Source of the DNA: Glandiceps talaboti
Lineage: Eukaryota; Hemichordata; Enteropneusta; Spengelidae
DNA: 20,000 bases
NCBI RefSeq assembly: GCF_964340395.1
Contig: NC_135550.1
Coordinates: forward strand, 9,533,408-9,553,407
Direction of reading: 5' to 3'
Under the pieces are notes generated by a model, which made no database searches, was not told the DNA's origin, and saw only the letters and a list, made by a program, of their open reading frames with translations. A program made the position numbers and the translations under genes. This document shows, piece by piece, positions 11,413 through 20,000 of this stretch (position 1 is the first letter of the stretch; each line of letters begins with the position of its first letter).

Positions 11413-14400
11413 CTAAAATGGAACGAGAGAGGGCGTAATAAAGAATGAAAGTGATAGATCATATTGTGGACATTAAAAATAGAAACTTACACATGCATTG
11501 GTTGGACATTCTTGTTTCAGACGATATCAGATTCATAAAACATGCAACATTGTAAATTGGACACATCAGGAAATACCTCTCTCAGGATTCTTGTACCACC
11601 CTCGTCCATGCTGTTATATCATCGAAGCTAGACTATTGTAATTCCTTACTATATGGTCTGCCTGACGTTCACTTACAGCGCTTACAACGTGCCCAAAATA
11701 CGGCAGCTAGGATTATTACGCGCACCAGGAAATTCGAACACATAACCCCTATTCTAAAACAACTTCATTGGCTTCCAGTATCTCATCGTATTGTTTTCAA
11801 ACTTCTGCTCTTCACTTATAAAGCCATAAATGGAATCTCTCCACAATATCTCAAGAACTTGATTACACCTCGTTCTTCATTACGCACTCTTCGTTCATCG
11901 GATAAATGCCTTCTGCATACACCTAAATGCCTTCTGCATCAAATGCCTTCTGCATACACCCAAATGGAATCTGGTTTCCTATGGTCGCCGCTCCTTCTCT
12001 TCAGCAGCTCCTGAACTTTGGAACTCTCTACCCCTGGACATTAAAACCTCTCCCAATGTAAACATTTTTAAAAGAAGCTTGAAAACTCACATATTTCAGA
12101 GAGCTTTTTCATCTCATTTCTAACTCTAAGCGCCATGCCACTGAACATTGTTTTCTTTGGATATTTGGCGCTATATAAATTTATTAGATAGATAGATTGA
12201 CTTTTCTGTTTAGATCATGCTGCTGATGTTATATAAGATTATCTACCTGGTATACATGCATGACTACATCCAGTCTTAGGCACCTTGTATTGATGCTCCT
12301 AGAAATCCCAAGATTCCAAAAATCAAAGTCATCCTTAATAAGGTGCATGCAGCGACTATTCCAACATTAACTGCTTAGTTATAACTGCCCGTAACTGAAG
12401 GTGTCAAATATACCAATACTATAAAGAGGAATGCCACTCCAGGAGATAAAGGTATTTTCATAAACTTTAGGTTCTGGAAAATCATTTCATGACTCTTTTT
12501 CACCGCTATTGTTGCATCAGCCGACATGAATATGGATTAGGTGAAGATCGAAGATTGAACTATTTGAATATGCATGACCCCCCCCCCCAAGTGTTTATTT
12601 CATTCAGATAAAGTCATGAATATGTAGTGTTCATCTAATAAATATTCATATCTGGTAAGACCCATCATGCAATGGTGTATCTTTGAAAGAACAATAGAGG
12701 TGAAATAAAGTTTCAACTTGGTGTCTCTCGGCAACCGAGCGAAATTTATGTGATGTGTCAAATCGTGAGTAGACTCTACAGAATCAAAGGTTTACGAAAA
12801 TACATGTATTTACTGGAATGGTGTTACCCTTTAACACCATGTACGATAATGAACTTACCCTACTTTAATTTCAGGTGCCGTGTGCCAAAGACCAAAGTCT
12901 CCTTTACCACATTTGTGTTGATTCAATGGATTCTGTTCATCAAATTTCACCAACGTCTTCACTGGGTCTCTGTCACTGAATGCATAACTGGCACCAAGCT
13001 GTAAAAAAACCCATAACATTTCCCCATCTTTAATATCTATTGTATACCTGTTGACTCATCAATGTTTATTCATTATATGTGATGTCTCATCTAGTCAAAT
13101 ATTTGTATTTAGTATGTCTACTGCGCTGACTTAGCACATACCAACCTAAGTTTAATACAGTGGATTTCTAAATACCGTTCATCGGCGCTGTTTGATGCAA
13201 TCACGCAGAAACTAAATAGGAAATTACACATGCTACACTTCAAGATAGCATGATTGAATAAATACAGTTTCTTGCAACTTTTTGTCTAAATGAAATGAAC
13301 TGAGATGCCCTCCATCCAGACACATCAAATGCAGACATCAAAACATTGGCGCCGAAGTGTCTGCGTTTTGGTTTAAATTGTCTATTTAATTCAGAATAAA
13401 TGTAGCAATATATATAATAATATGATCTTGGTATTAAAGTGTAGCATGTGTAGTTTCTTATTGGCTTCTGCGTTGGCGTATCAAACAGAGCGCACGAACA
13501 GTATTTTAAAATCCGCTGTAAATGATAGAATTACTGTAATAGATCTAAAAAAAATTCGACAACTGTCATATGGTCATAGTAAAGCAGGGTGTATGAACTC
13601 ACCTTGCCAAACCCTGCTTGTTGTGGTGTAATAGGATAGGGTGTTTTCACATTGACCCATAGTAGAGTACCAAACCTATAACCCGCAATGTCAATGTACG
13701 TAGACCAAACTTCACCATCAGGACCTCCAGAACCAAACGCTTTCTTTAAGGAAAGGATCAAAAATACGCATTTAATATGACACAAATCAATACCCTCTGA
13801 ATGAAACACTAAAATTTACGCAAAAATCGAAGGACGGTCGCAACCAACTTGTCTGTAGTTTCTTACTCAGAGTCGTCGCTCAACTTGGTTCTTGATCTAG
13901 TTTACAGTGAAAATAAAAAAGATAAATCGCACATACTATGTACAGAAGTGAAAACCAGGAACCATGGCAACAGCAAACAAGTGAACACTCTGTGACTCAA
14001 GATATTCTTTATATTACCCAATTAATATTTGTTGACAAAATTGACAGGAAGTGAACGCTTTTACATTCACTTTTTGAGCCTTTATTCTTTTTTTGTCTGT
14101 ATTGAGAAAATTTAGAAATCGAATATAAAGCAACTAACCTGGATAATTTGTAAATCTATGGCCGTCGCGGGTTTTGATGGTTTCAAAATTAACCCGTCGG
14201 TATTGCAACATCTGCAAGAAATGACACATCGTCATGTAAACATGTCAGATATGTGGAGGCATCAAGTTACCGTAAGATCGTAAATTATTTTTTATTTTTT
14301 ATTTTTTTTTTATTTTTTTTTTATTATATGCATTTACAAAAGTTTACACAACAAAAAAAGAACATTACACAACGGATAACAATACAAAAGGGAGGAAGAA

Positions 14401-17400
14401 GCGAGGCATCAGTACGTTGAATCGCAAATAACTAAGGAAAGGGGAAAAGTGTATGCACGTGTACCAAAATGAAATGAAATGAAGATGTGATATTTTACTT
14501 CAGAAACTGGCGGACAAACAACTTCTAAATTCTCAGCTTGTCAATAAAAGATTCCATTTCAATTCAAATGCTGTAATATTGTTTTTTTCAGCATTAATTT
14601 TTTCAGATAACATCGTCGTTTTCATATTTTCCTGGAATATATGAATAGAAGGCTCAATACTAGAAAATCGTATTGCATAAATATGATATTTTGCCAGTAG
14701 CACTAGATGATTTAATACTGTATTGTCCCTTTTTGGAATAACTCCTAGTATGACGTCCTTACATGATAAATTTTGTTGTTGAATATTTTTACCCTTTATA
14801 AAACTTTGAAATTCCGACCAGAACGCTTTGACCACTTTACATCCCCAGAACAAATGCTCCAACGTTTCCTCTGCACCGCAGTAACTGCATGAGGAATCAG
14901 TTTTAATAGATATATTTTTTAGATAGACATTTGTTGCCAGGATTCTGTGGAGTACTTTAAACTGAAAGGATCTTAGTTTTTCTTCTCTGGTCGTTTTGTA
15001 AATTAACTTCCAATATGGTCTTAAATCAATGTTTTGCGCATAATCACAGTTTGCAAATTTAGCGTGTGAGGTAGGTGGTTCAGCAACTCTATCTCTAAAA
15101 TGATTATAATATTTTCTTGTTGTATTATTTCCTTGGAGCATTTGTTTCACATGTTTGGGAGTGTTTGCCTCAGCTGTCTTAATAAATTCTCCTGTTTTTA
15201 ATAAAGATTTCCATTTCAAGGGTATTGCAGCAATAATACTGTGGTACAGTAAGAAATCTTGTCCTACATCATATTTTTCTTTAAATGTTTGCCAAGAAAG
15301 TACTTCTCCCTTTTGATTAAATAGGTCTTTCACGTATTTGACTCTATTTTCAAGCCAACTTGCGCTGTAGAGCGATTTTCCATTTCTTAAAATATTCCTG
15401 TTATTCCAAATTATTTCAGTGGCTACTTCTTCAGGAGTAACTGGGTTAAAACGGTATTCATTAAAATATTGTAACATGTTGCAATAGAAAGTTGGAGGCC
15501 TTACACTAAGTTTGTTTACATCAAAGTTACAAGTTAACAGGAAGTCCAGCCCCCCTACTTTTTTAAAATAGTAGGAAGGGATAAGAGTCCATGATAACTC
15601 GTTACTTATTAGTTGTTTTAAATGTGATAACTTCAAGGCTTTATTCATCAAATTTGCATCTATCATTTTTTGACCTCCCATGCTAAGGTCTCCGATTAGA
15701 GTATTATTACGGATGTGGTGTTTCCTCTTATTCCAAAGGAAATTAAAAAGGGTTGCCCTAACTTCTTTAATGACATGTTCTGGAATTGAGATGGATTTCA
15801 TAATATGAATAAACTTAGTGATACCAAAAGTCTTTGCTAGGGTAACTCGTCCTCTAATGGTCAAATTCCTTGATTTCCATATATCTAGCTTATCTTTAAG
15901 ATTACGCAAATTTTTCCAAAAGTTTAGCTTTTCACATTCAACTTTATTTTTTCCGACAAAGATTCCTAGGAATTATTGAAAACAAACAAAACGTCTGATA
16001 CAATATGGTTATCAGTCTCGCAATAAAAATGAACACAGCGTCACCGGTTTGTTAATATTTACTTTTTACATTTAAAAAACCCCCAGAATTTCTGTCAAAG
16101 GTTTCAACTTACCTCATAATTAGACTGGCATTGGTGAAACCAATTTTATCACTGGGACCAACCGGTCCGGTACTCAGAGTAGCGACAACATTTTGTAACT
16201 CTACATATGGCTCTGTTTTGTCTGTAAATGAACACGTCAAAATGTATCACCCATTACAACAGTTAAGATCATGACTATACAGAAAAGAACTTCTGACGAA
16301 TGTATATATCATAACAGTTTTAGCTTGAGACACAGACAACTAAGAAGACTGTGCTTGAGACAATAAGTTTGGGCCTCGATATTGAACATTTTATGAGCAC
16401 TACCATGTACAGGCATCGAGGCAAATCAAACTAACATGGAGATGGATTCAAAATCCAGATTCCCTTCAAGATGATTAAACTTATCACTACGCTGCCTATT
16501 GATAAAATCGACCACTGATGAGTAAGAGATACGTGGCTTTTTAAATAAATAATTACAATTTTTAGTGAATACGTATACATTCTTGTTTGCTTGTTGAAAA
16601 CCTATCCCAGTTGCAGGCAGTGTAGGTGTAATAAACAAATTTATGCTTTAAGACAACTTAATATCCAAATTCCTTGTTTCAGTGAAGTTAGTACCTCGGT
16701 ATCTCGGGTTGCCAGTTTGCACAGGAACAGACCAGAGTGTATCCTTGAACGGTGCTAGTCCTATGGCACTGTGTAGAATTGAAGATAGACCAATTTGCCA
16801 TTGATCGTTGCCTGGCTGGTAATCGTCACTAGCTCGGATCTAAACGAGAAATAAAATGAAAGTTAAAAGACTGTGTTTACGTGTGCACTCGTTGTCACTC
16901 CTATTTTTAGGTTTCGTTTCGTGATTAAATGTCAATACGTCACTTCAATGAGGACGATTTTCGTAATAGACGTGTTGTTCCGCTTTCAGTCACTTTAATT
17001 TCGAAGAATTAAGCCATTGAAACATATGTACTGACAAATTACCAACGTTATTGTCAATTATCCGGGAAAGCCAAAATTCATTGAGATCAACAGCAAGGGT
17101 AGAACCCTTATACCAAACTGCTGGGATGAGCTGATCAGTCATGCTGTGGTTTTTGGCCTAAGACTCCTATGTGGTTTGTTAAAAAACATTATGATAGTGC
17201 AATGGAACATTCATTAAGCTTGTGCTCGATTTTATACCTGAATCCCACTTCTAGTTCCTAACTAAGTTAGAGTGGGTTTGCAACACGTGGGACAATACAC
17301 GTGTATTGAAATACTACAAAATGTTGGTACTAACTAAAGCTGTCATCAATAAATCATATAAATATTAGACCTAGAAATATTTAAAGGCTCAAGACATGAA

Positions 17401-18162
17401 ATAGCAAAACCAACTGTTCACTTGAAATATTTCGATTTTTCAAATGGCCAAAACTGTGCATTTTAATTCACTAGTGCAAACTGATGTTCTTTTATTTCTG
17501 CTGCACTGTCTTACAGTAGTACAGAGTACATTAGTAGGCCTAACCTGAGTAACAGCCGGTATTTCTAAACTTTGGAGAACGTGTCTTGGCATAGGCATAC
17601 AATACTGTATCGTCATGTCATTCTTGGACGCACCGTTACCCATTTGATTCAACCAATCTTTAGCAACGCTTACGTTCTCCAGTGTAACGTGCATCTTCTC
17701 GTACTCGTGGTTAAGCCAATCCTGTGAATTGTTATGGAGAGGTGACAAGGTTAGAAGTTTGTGAAAGAATTACACAAATGGAAAAAATAACAACAGTCAA
17801 GTTGATTTTGTATTCGAAATCTGAAATTGAAATTGACATATTTTGACTGTATCCTTACCTGTTCATACATAATCAGTCCCCACTCTCTCGATGAGGATAG
17901 TAGATAATCCCAGAATTCCTGGAAAAATATGTTAATGTTGTTTTATTTGACAGTAAAGTGATTGTAGTATCAGGGAGAATTAGAAATTTCGGTAATATTG
18001 TGTATTATTGTGGAAGAGACATCATCATAATCTTTCCCTACTTGATATGTCTGTCTCTATCTGTATGTCTGTCTCTCCCTCCCTCCCCTCGCTCTCTCCC
18101 TCCCTTCTCTCCTTCCATCTCTCCCCCTCCTTCCCTCTCTTAGTCTCTCTCAGTCTCTCTCT

Positions 18163-18200
<38 letters not shown>

Positions 18201-18305
18201 CCCCTTGTTCTTACAGCATCTTGTGGGATGGCATGACCATCATCCTTTTCAACGATGAAATTGTATTTTCCTCCATTAACCTTTGCATAGACTGTCGTAT
18301 CAGTC
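11166..18305 (-). CDS. Clan GH-D-like glycoside hydrolase, 3' part of a spliced gene (nine exons, 393 codons plus stop)
   Basis: I joined nine minus-strand exons: 18305-18215, 17918-17859, 17721-17545, 16839-16695, 16221-16113, 14211-14139, 13743-13603, 12998-12859 and 11412-11166. Every junction has AG/GT and the frame stays open to a TAA. Numbering the visible residues from 1, a barrel strand KYNFIVEKDDG (13-23) is followed by YEQDW (48-52). RASDDY is at 111-116, STGPVGPSDK at 174-183 and a beta-rich C-terminal domain at about 240-393. In GH27/GH31/GH36 enzymes, Asp residues at equivalent places act as nucleophile and acid/base, so I infer Asp51 and Asp114 or Asp115 here. This suggests a retaining glycosidase; the substrate is unknown. 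The N-terminal part and any signal peptide lie past the right edge, because the first visible exon starts inside a codon. All recognisable mobile elements are intronic, so the gene looks intact. Confidence 0.85.
11545..12195 (+). mobile_element. CR1/L2-type LINE 3' end, frameshifted
   Basis: The plus strand translates to typical reverse-transcriptase C-terminal text: LVHAVISSKLDYCNSLLYG (from 11601), RLQRAQNTAARIITRTRK, HITPILKQLHWLPV, then in another frame YGRRSFSSAAPELWNSLP (from 11980), ending at TAA 12121. The frame change lies near an internal 15-base triplication (11904-11955). After a short 3' UTR come GCGCTATATAAA and a TAGATAGATAGA end. Tails of this kind, with a few short repeats instead of poly(A), are usual for CR1/L2 elements. 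The element is dead and lies in the last intron of the GH-like gene, antisense to it. Confidence 0.88.
11904..11955 (+). repeat. Triplicated 15-base segment inside the LINE
   Basis: AAATGCCTTCTGCAT occurs at 11904-11918, 11925-11939 and 11941-11955. It is a local expansion in the reverse-transcriptase tail and separates the two reading frames of the element. Confidence 0.85.
12196..12858. other. Intron sequence of the GH-like gene, no element recognised
   Basis: It begins after the LINE tail and runs to the eighth visible exon's donor. It contains the C10 run and a CATGAATATG pair (12523 and 12613). No coding signal is seen. Confidence 0.5.
12578..12587 (+). repeat. C10 homopolymer
   Basis: Ten C in a row in the last intron of the GH-like gene. 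The length may vary by sequencing or slippage. Confidence 0.9.
12859..12998 (-). CDS. GH-like gene, eighth visible exon
   Basis: It is 140 nt with acceptor TTTTTTTACAG and donor GTAGG|GTAAGT. It encodes LGASYAFSDRDPVKTLV and ends at APEIKV plus a split Gly codon. Without splicing the frame meets a stop at the donor itself, which supports the intron. Confidence 0.85.
13603..13743 (-). CDS. GH-like gene, seventh visible exon
   Basis: It is 141 nt, phase 0/0, with acceptor CCTTAAAG and donor AAG|GTGAGT. It encodes 47 residues including AFGSGGPDGEVWSTY and FGTLLWVNV, the start of the C-terminal beta domain. A second AG five bases downstream would break the frame, so the first AG was chosen. Confidence 0.87.
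14139..14211 (-). CDS. GH-like gene, sixth visible exon
   Basis: It is 73 nt with acceptor TTCTTGCAG and donor CAG|GTTAGT. The split codon restores Arg, giving MRCCNTDGLILKPSKPA across the junction. The upstream intron is 1,901 bp because of the LINE at 14290-15970. Confidence 0.8.
14290..15970 (-). mobile_element. 5'-truncated L1/Tx1-type LINE, ORF2 C-terminus and A-rich tail
   Basis: The minus strand carries an open frame from 15969 to 14533 (478 codons, no stops or frameshifts). It starts mid-protein with LGIFVG and LDIWKSRNLTIRGRVTL, the region after the reverse transcriptase in L1-like ORF2. At 14890-14840 it encodes CSYC-x7-H-x4-C, the C-terminal zinc-knuckle-like motif of L1 and Tx1 clades. 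About 190 bases of 3' UTR and an A-rich tail (T-rich on plus, 14290-14333) follow. AATTATT flanks both ends (14283-14289 and 15971-15977), a possible target-site duplication. The codon just beyond the 5' junction is a stop, consistent with truncation there. Endonuclease and most reverse-transcriptase motifs are absent, so it cannot move by itself. The tail and ORF point to a fairly recent insertion (inference). Confidence 0.88.
14533..15969 (-). pseudogene. Partial LINE ORF2 (C-terminal domain with C-C-H-C motif)
   Basis: This is the coding part of the truncated LINE. No true start codon is present; the frame simply enters from the 5' break. The product would be a fragment of the ORF2 polyprotein, ending FELKWNLLLTS. 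It sits in an intron of the GH-like gene on the same strand, so it is transcribed in the pre-mRNA but should be spliced out. Confidence 0.85.
16113..16221 (-). CDS. GH-like gene, fifth visible exon
   Basis: It is 109 nt with acceptor TTTACAG and donor ATGAG|GTAAGT. Both ends split codons. It encodes KTEPYVELQNVV followed by LSTGPVGPSDKIG. That motif recalls the end of the barrel in GH36 and raffinose-synthase-like proteins. Confidence 0.88.
16695..16839 (-). CDS. GH-like gene, fourth visible exon (putative acid/base Asp)
   Basis: It is 145 nt, beginning in phase 0 and ending after one base of a codon. The acceptor is TCGTTTAG and the donor CGAG|GTACTA. It encodes IRASDDYQPGNDQWQIG, the likely acid/base region, then a helix and WSVPVQTGNPRYR. 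Confidence 0.88.
16840..17544. other. Intron sequence of the GH-like gene, nothing recognised
   Basis: A 705-bp intron between two well-defined exons. It holds two CACGTG E-box-like palindromes near 17285-17302 and no element or coding signal. Confidence 0.6.
17545..17721 (-). CDS. GH-like gene, third visible exon (putative nucleophile Asp)
   Basis: It is 177 nt, phase 0/0, with acceptor ATTCACAG and donor CAG|GTTAGG. It encodes 59 residues beginning DWLNHEYEK. The first Asp is the proposed nucleophile. QYCMPMPRHVLQSLEI follows and is typical of a late barrel strand and helix. An open frame continues past the donor, but the next exon fits only with splicing here. Confidence 0.88.
17859..17918 (-). 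CDS. GH-like gene, second visible exon
   Basis: This is a 60-nt, phase 0/0 exon with acceptor TTTTTCCAG and donor CAG|GTAAGG. It encodes 20 residues starting EFWDY and ending GLIMYEQ. These run directly into the Asp-Trp of the next exon, so the YEQDW motif is split by the intron. Confidence 0.85.
18051..18204 (+). repeat. Pyrimidine-rich CT/CCCT tract
   Basis: Nearly pure C and T for about 150 bases, ending in a CT dinucleotide run (18164-18196). On the gene's own strand this is purine-rich and starts just after the donor at 18214, so it does not act as a polypyrimidine tract for that intron. Confidence 0.95.
18215..18305 (-). CDS. GH-like gene, first exon in the window
   Basis: The acceptor is CTTCTAG at the right end and the donor is GCT|GTAAGA. 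It is 91 nt long and begins with the third base of a split codon. It encodes 30 residues including KYNFIVEKDDGHAIP. The upstream intron holds the GTAT/GGAT microsatellite and the downstream one a CT-rich tract. Confidence 0.8.
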
Positions 18306-18376
18306 CTAGAAGTGTAATGAAACAATTCATTATAAGTATTGAAACACATGACCAATGTAATGTGCCATGATATGAC

Positions 18377-18602
18377 TACTGACTGACTGACTGAATGAAT
18401 GGATGGATGGATGGATGGATGGATGGATGGATGAATGAATGACTGGCTGAATGAATGTATGTATGTATGTATGTATGTATGTATGTATGTATGTATGAAT
18501 GTATGCATGCATGCATGCATGCATGTATGTATGTATGTATGTATGTATGTATGTATGTATGTATGTATGTATGTATGTATGTATGTATGTATGTATGTAT
18601 GT
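18377..18602. repeat. Compound tetranucleotide microsatellite
   Basis: GACT, GGAT, TGAA, GTAT and GCAT blocks follow one another; the longest is GTAT, from 18525 to 18602. GCATGCATGC (about 18505-18524) interrupts it. The long HTYI/YVCM-type reading frames across it are an artefact of the repeat. It lies in the intron just upstream of the first visible exon. Confidence 0.95.
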
Positions 18603-18693
18603 GTTGCGGTCCAAAAAAACGTCATATTAAGGAATTTTGGTTTATTTCTCTGAAAGCAGCAAAATTCAATATTTCGGTGTCAATAAACGCCGA

Positions 18694-18895
18694 AATTCTG
18701 ATAAGAGAGATTCCGCTATGCAAGCATCTCATAGAGTAGTAATCTACACGTCCTAATTCTGATAAGAGAGATTCCGCTATGCATGCATCTCATAGAGTAG
18801 TAATCTACACGTCCTAATTCTGATATCAGAGATTCCGCCATGCAAGCATTTGACGTCATCTCGTAGAGCAGTAATCTACACGTACTAATTCTGAG
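18694..18895 (+). repeat. Tandem repeat, three copies of 61, 61 and 71 bp
   Basis: Units start AATTCTGATA at 18694, 18755 and 18816, and a 9-base partial unit follows at 18887. Units one and two differ by one base. Unit three is more diverged and has about ten extra bases that create TGACGTCA (18851-18858). It is a minisatellite upstream of the visible exons. Confidence 0.9.
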
Positions 18896-19159
18896 TTTTT
18901 AATTGGAATTGTCTCTAGTGGCTGATAATTTGTCAAGTGTTTTGCTAAAAACAGGATAGTAACGAAAATTGAGCGCAAAACATTTAAATAGATGAGAATC
19001 TAGTTGTTAAAATAATCTTTTCTTCAATTATTCATTATTTTCCACATGCGGGAATCATGAACATCATCTATTTCTTTTTACACATGGGCAATTTTTATCA
19101 ACGTCTCTTCGACAACTTATCTTGTTGTTTCTCATGACGTCAATTTTAACTGAAAGTCT

Positions 19160-19430
19160 CGCATTCAAAACGTTTTCAAAGCTATTGTTAACAAAAGTGG
19201 GGATTATTTCACAACTTCGGTACTTTCGTCCGAAATCTACTCTTCTGTTAATGTACAACTCGCTAACCCTTCCACATAACAGCTACTGTATCGAGATCTG
19301 GGGCAGTCCTTTCACTTCTTACATGTAGCAATGATATTTATTACATAACAAATCAAACGTATTACCCGCAAAACTACCTTCTCTGACATTCGTGCCCACA
19401 CTAGAGGCCCTGATTTATGCATCTAGGTAT
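19160..19430 (+). mobile_element. Decayed LINE reverse-transcriptase remnant
   Basis: The plus frame encodes LLTKVGIISQLRYFRPK (from about 19182), then LLLMYNSLTLPHNSYCIEIWG. This is the conserved segment just after the catalytic domain in CR1- and Jockey-group reverse transcriptases. A stop follows at 19327. Text resembling ITRKTTFSDIRAHTR continues in a shifted frame to about 19412. No 3' tail is recognisable. It differs from the LINE at 11545-12195, which covers a more C-terminal part. Confidence 0.75.
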
Positions 19431-19558
19431 TTTATCCATTCATAAACACTGTACATTTCACACCTGTCTTTTTACTTTTGACTTGATAAATACTCGTAAT
19501 CATTTTGTTTGTGTTATAAACCGTTAGTTAGATACAGTTCCCATTCCTATCCTACCTA

Positions 19559-19875
19559 TGGTGTCATGATGGGCGAATGGTTAGAGTGGCCGGCTTGAAA
19601 TCTGCAGGTTGCAGGTTTTGGCCCCACTGCCGTTTGTTCCTTGGGCAAGATTAGAACCACGATTGCGCCTCAGTCCACCCAGCCATATAATTAGCCTCGT
19701 AGGATAGAGGTTGCAATGTGAATGCTTTAATCCTATACGCTTACAAAGGCTGCAATGGATTGTATGCGCCCCTGGGAGTTGAGGAAGTATAAAGGGCTGT
19801 TGTGCCGATATAGATCCCAGCCAGGGGGTAATAATTGTAAAACGCTTTGAGTGTGAAAGCGCTATATAAAAACGC
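19559..19875 (+). mobile_element. tRNA-derived SINE with LINE-like 3' tail
   Basis: The head GGGCGAATGGTTAGAGTGG resembles a pol III A box. It is followed by GGCTTGAAATC, like a tRNA-Ser(UGA) anticodon arm, and a degenerate B box near GGTTGCAGGTTTTGGCC (19606-19622). A body of about 220 bases follows. The tail AACGCTTTGAGTGTGAAAGC runs into GCGCTATATAAA (19859-19870), the same 12 bases as the 3' end of the CR1/L2 LINE in this window. This fits a SINE that borrows a LINE's 3' end for mobilisation. No clear target-site duplication is visible. Confidence 0.8.
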
Positions 19876-20000
19876 CCACAACCTAACATTACTCTTTTCA
19901 CTTCTCATGGTAATTTTTACAAATACCCAAAGTTAACCTGACACATAGCAACTGCAATAGTAAAATATGCAGCTACTCAACCCCATAAGTCAATACCGAG

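Noticed and set aside
18140-18739. Long frames rich in HTYI and YVCM on both strands
   Set aside because: They translate the tetranucleotide array. Only the 91-bp segment 18215-18305 within the minus frame is a real exon.
18694-18895. Possible CRISPR-like array
   Set aside because: The units are head-to-tail with no unique spacers, and the genome is eukaryotic.
19064-19258. 64-codon minus-strand frame
   Set aside because: It is the antisense shadow of the LINE reverse-transcriptase remnant on the plus strand.
19561-19635. Functional tRNA-Ser gene
   Set aside because: The T arm is degenerate, no acceptor stem pairs, and the sequence continues into a SINE body and LINE-like tail.
18640-20000. 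Search for further upstream exons of the GH-like gene
   Set aside because: No minus-strand segment here gives matching protein text with a donor in the required phase; the region is repeat-derived, so the next exon is likely past the right edge.

Overview
The window reads as nuclear DNA of an invertebrate animal. It is AT-rich and intron-rich. It carries non-LTR retrotransposon pieces, tRNA-derived SINE sequence, a small DNA-transposon derivative and long microsatellites, and it has no bacterial gene layout. Taxonomy cannot be fixed from the sequence alone. The element mix and the main gene family suggest a marine invertebrate, such as a hemichordate, a lancelet or a mollusc (inference).

The one well-supported gene lies on the minus strand from 18305 down to 11166. 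Nine coding exons join in frame with canonical AG/GT splice sites and encode the C-terminal 393 residues of a glycoside hydrolase-like protein. The fold and motifs resemble clan GH-D enzymes (GH27/GH31/GH36 type). It has a YEQDW motif carrying the likely nucleophile Asp, an RASDD motif carrying the likely acid/base Asp, an STGPVGPSDK motif after the barrel, and a C-terminal beta domain. The 5' part of the gene lies beyond the right edge. Its introns hold most of the mobile DNA: a 5'-truncated L1/Tx1-type LINE (14290-15970, minus strand) with an open reading frame and a possible 7-bp target-site duplication, a CR1/L2-type LINE 3' end (about 11545-12195, plus strand), a pyrimidine-rich tract and, upstream of the first visible exon, a large GTAT/GGAT microsatellite. 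A degenerate triplicated segment spans the stop codon and the 3' flank.

Right of the visible exons (18600-20000) are three copies of a 61-71 bp tandem repeat, a decayed LINE reverse-transcriptase remnant, and a tRNA-Ser-like SINE. The SINE's 3' tail shares a 12-base motif with the CR1/L2-type LINE.

The left half (1-10900) is mostly intergenic. The best coding evidence there is a minus-strand first exon (2866-2806) that encodes a signal peptide, with a TATA box about 108 bases upstream and a GT donor. A second exon at 2223-2036 is possible but unproven. At 4678-4898 three CRE-like sites lie upstream of a TATA box and a short ATG-plus-donor segment, which may be an unannotated plus-strand promoter. 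A LINE 3' tail lies at 8640-8776, a Harbinger-like MITE with TAA target duplications at 9308-9667, and a possible tRNA-related repeat at 10090-10310. The rest shows microsatellites and short chance ORFs only.
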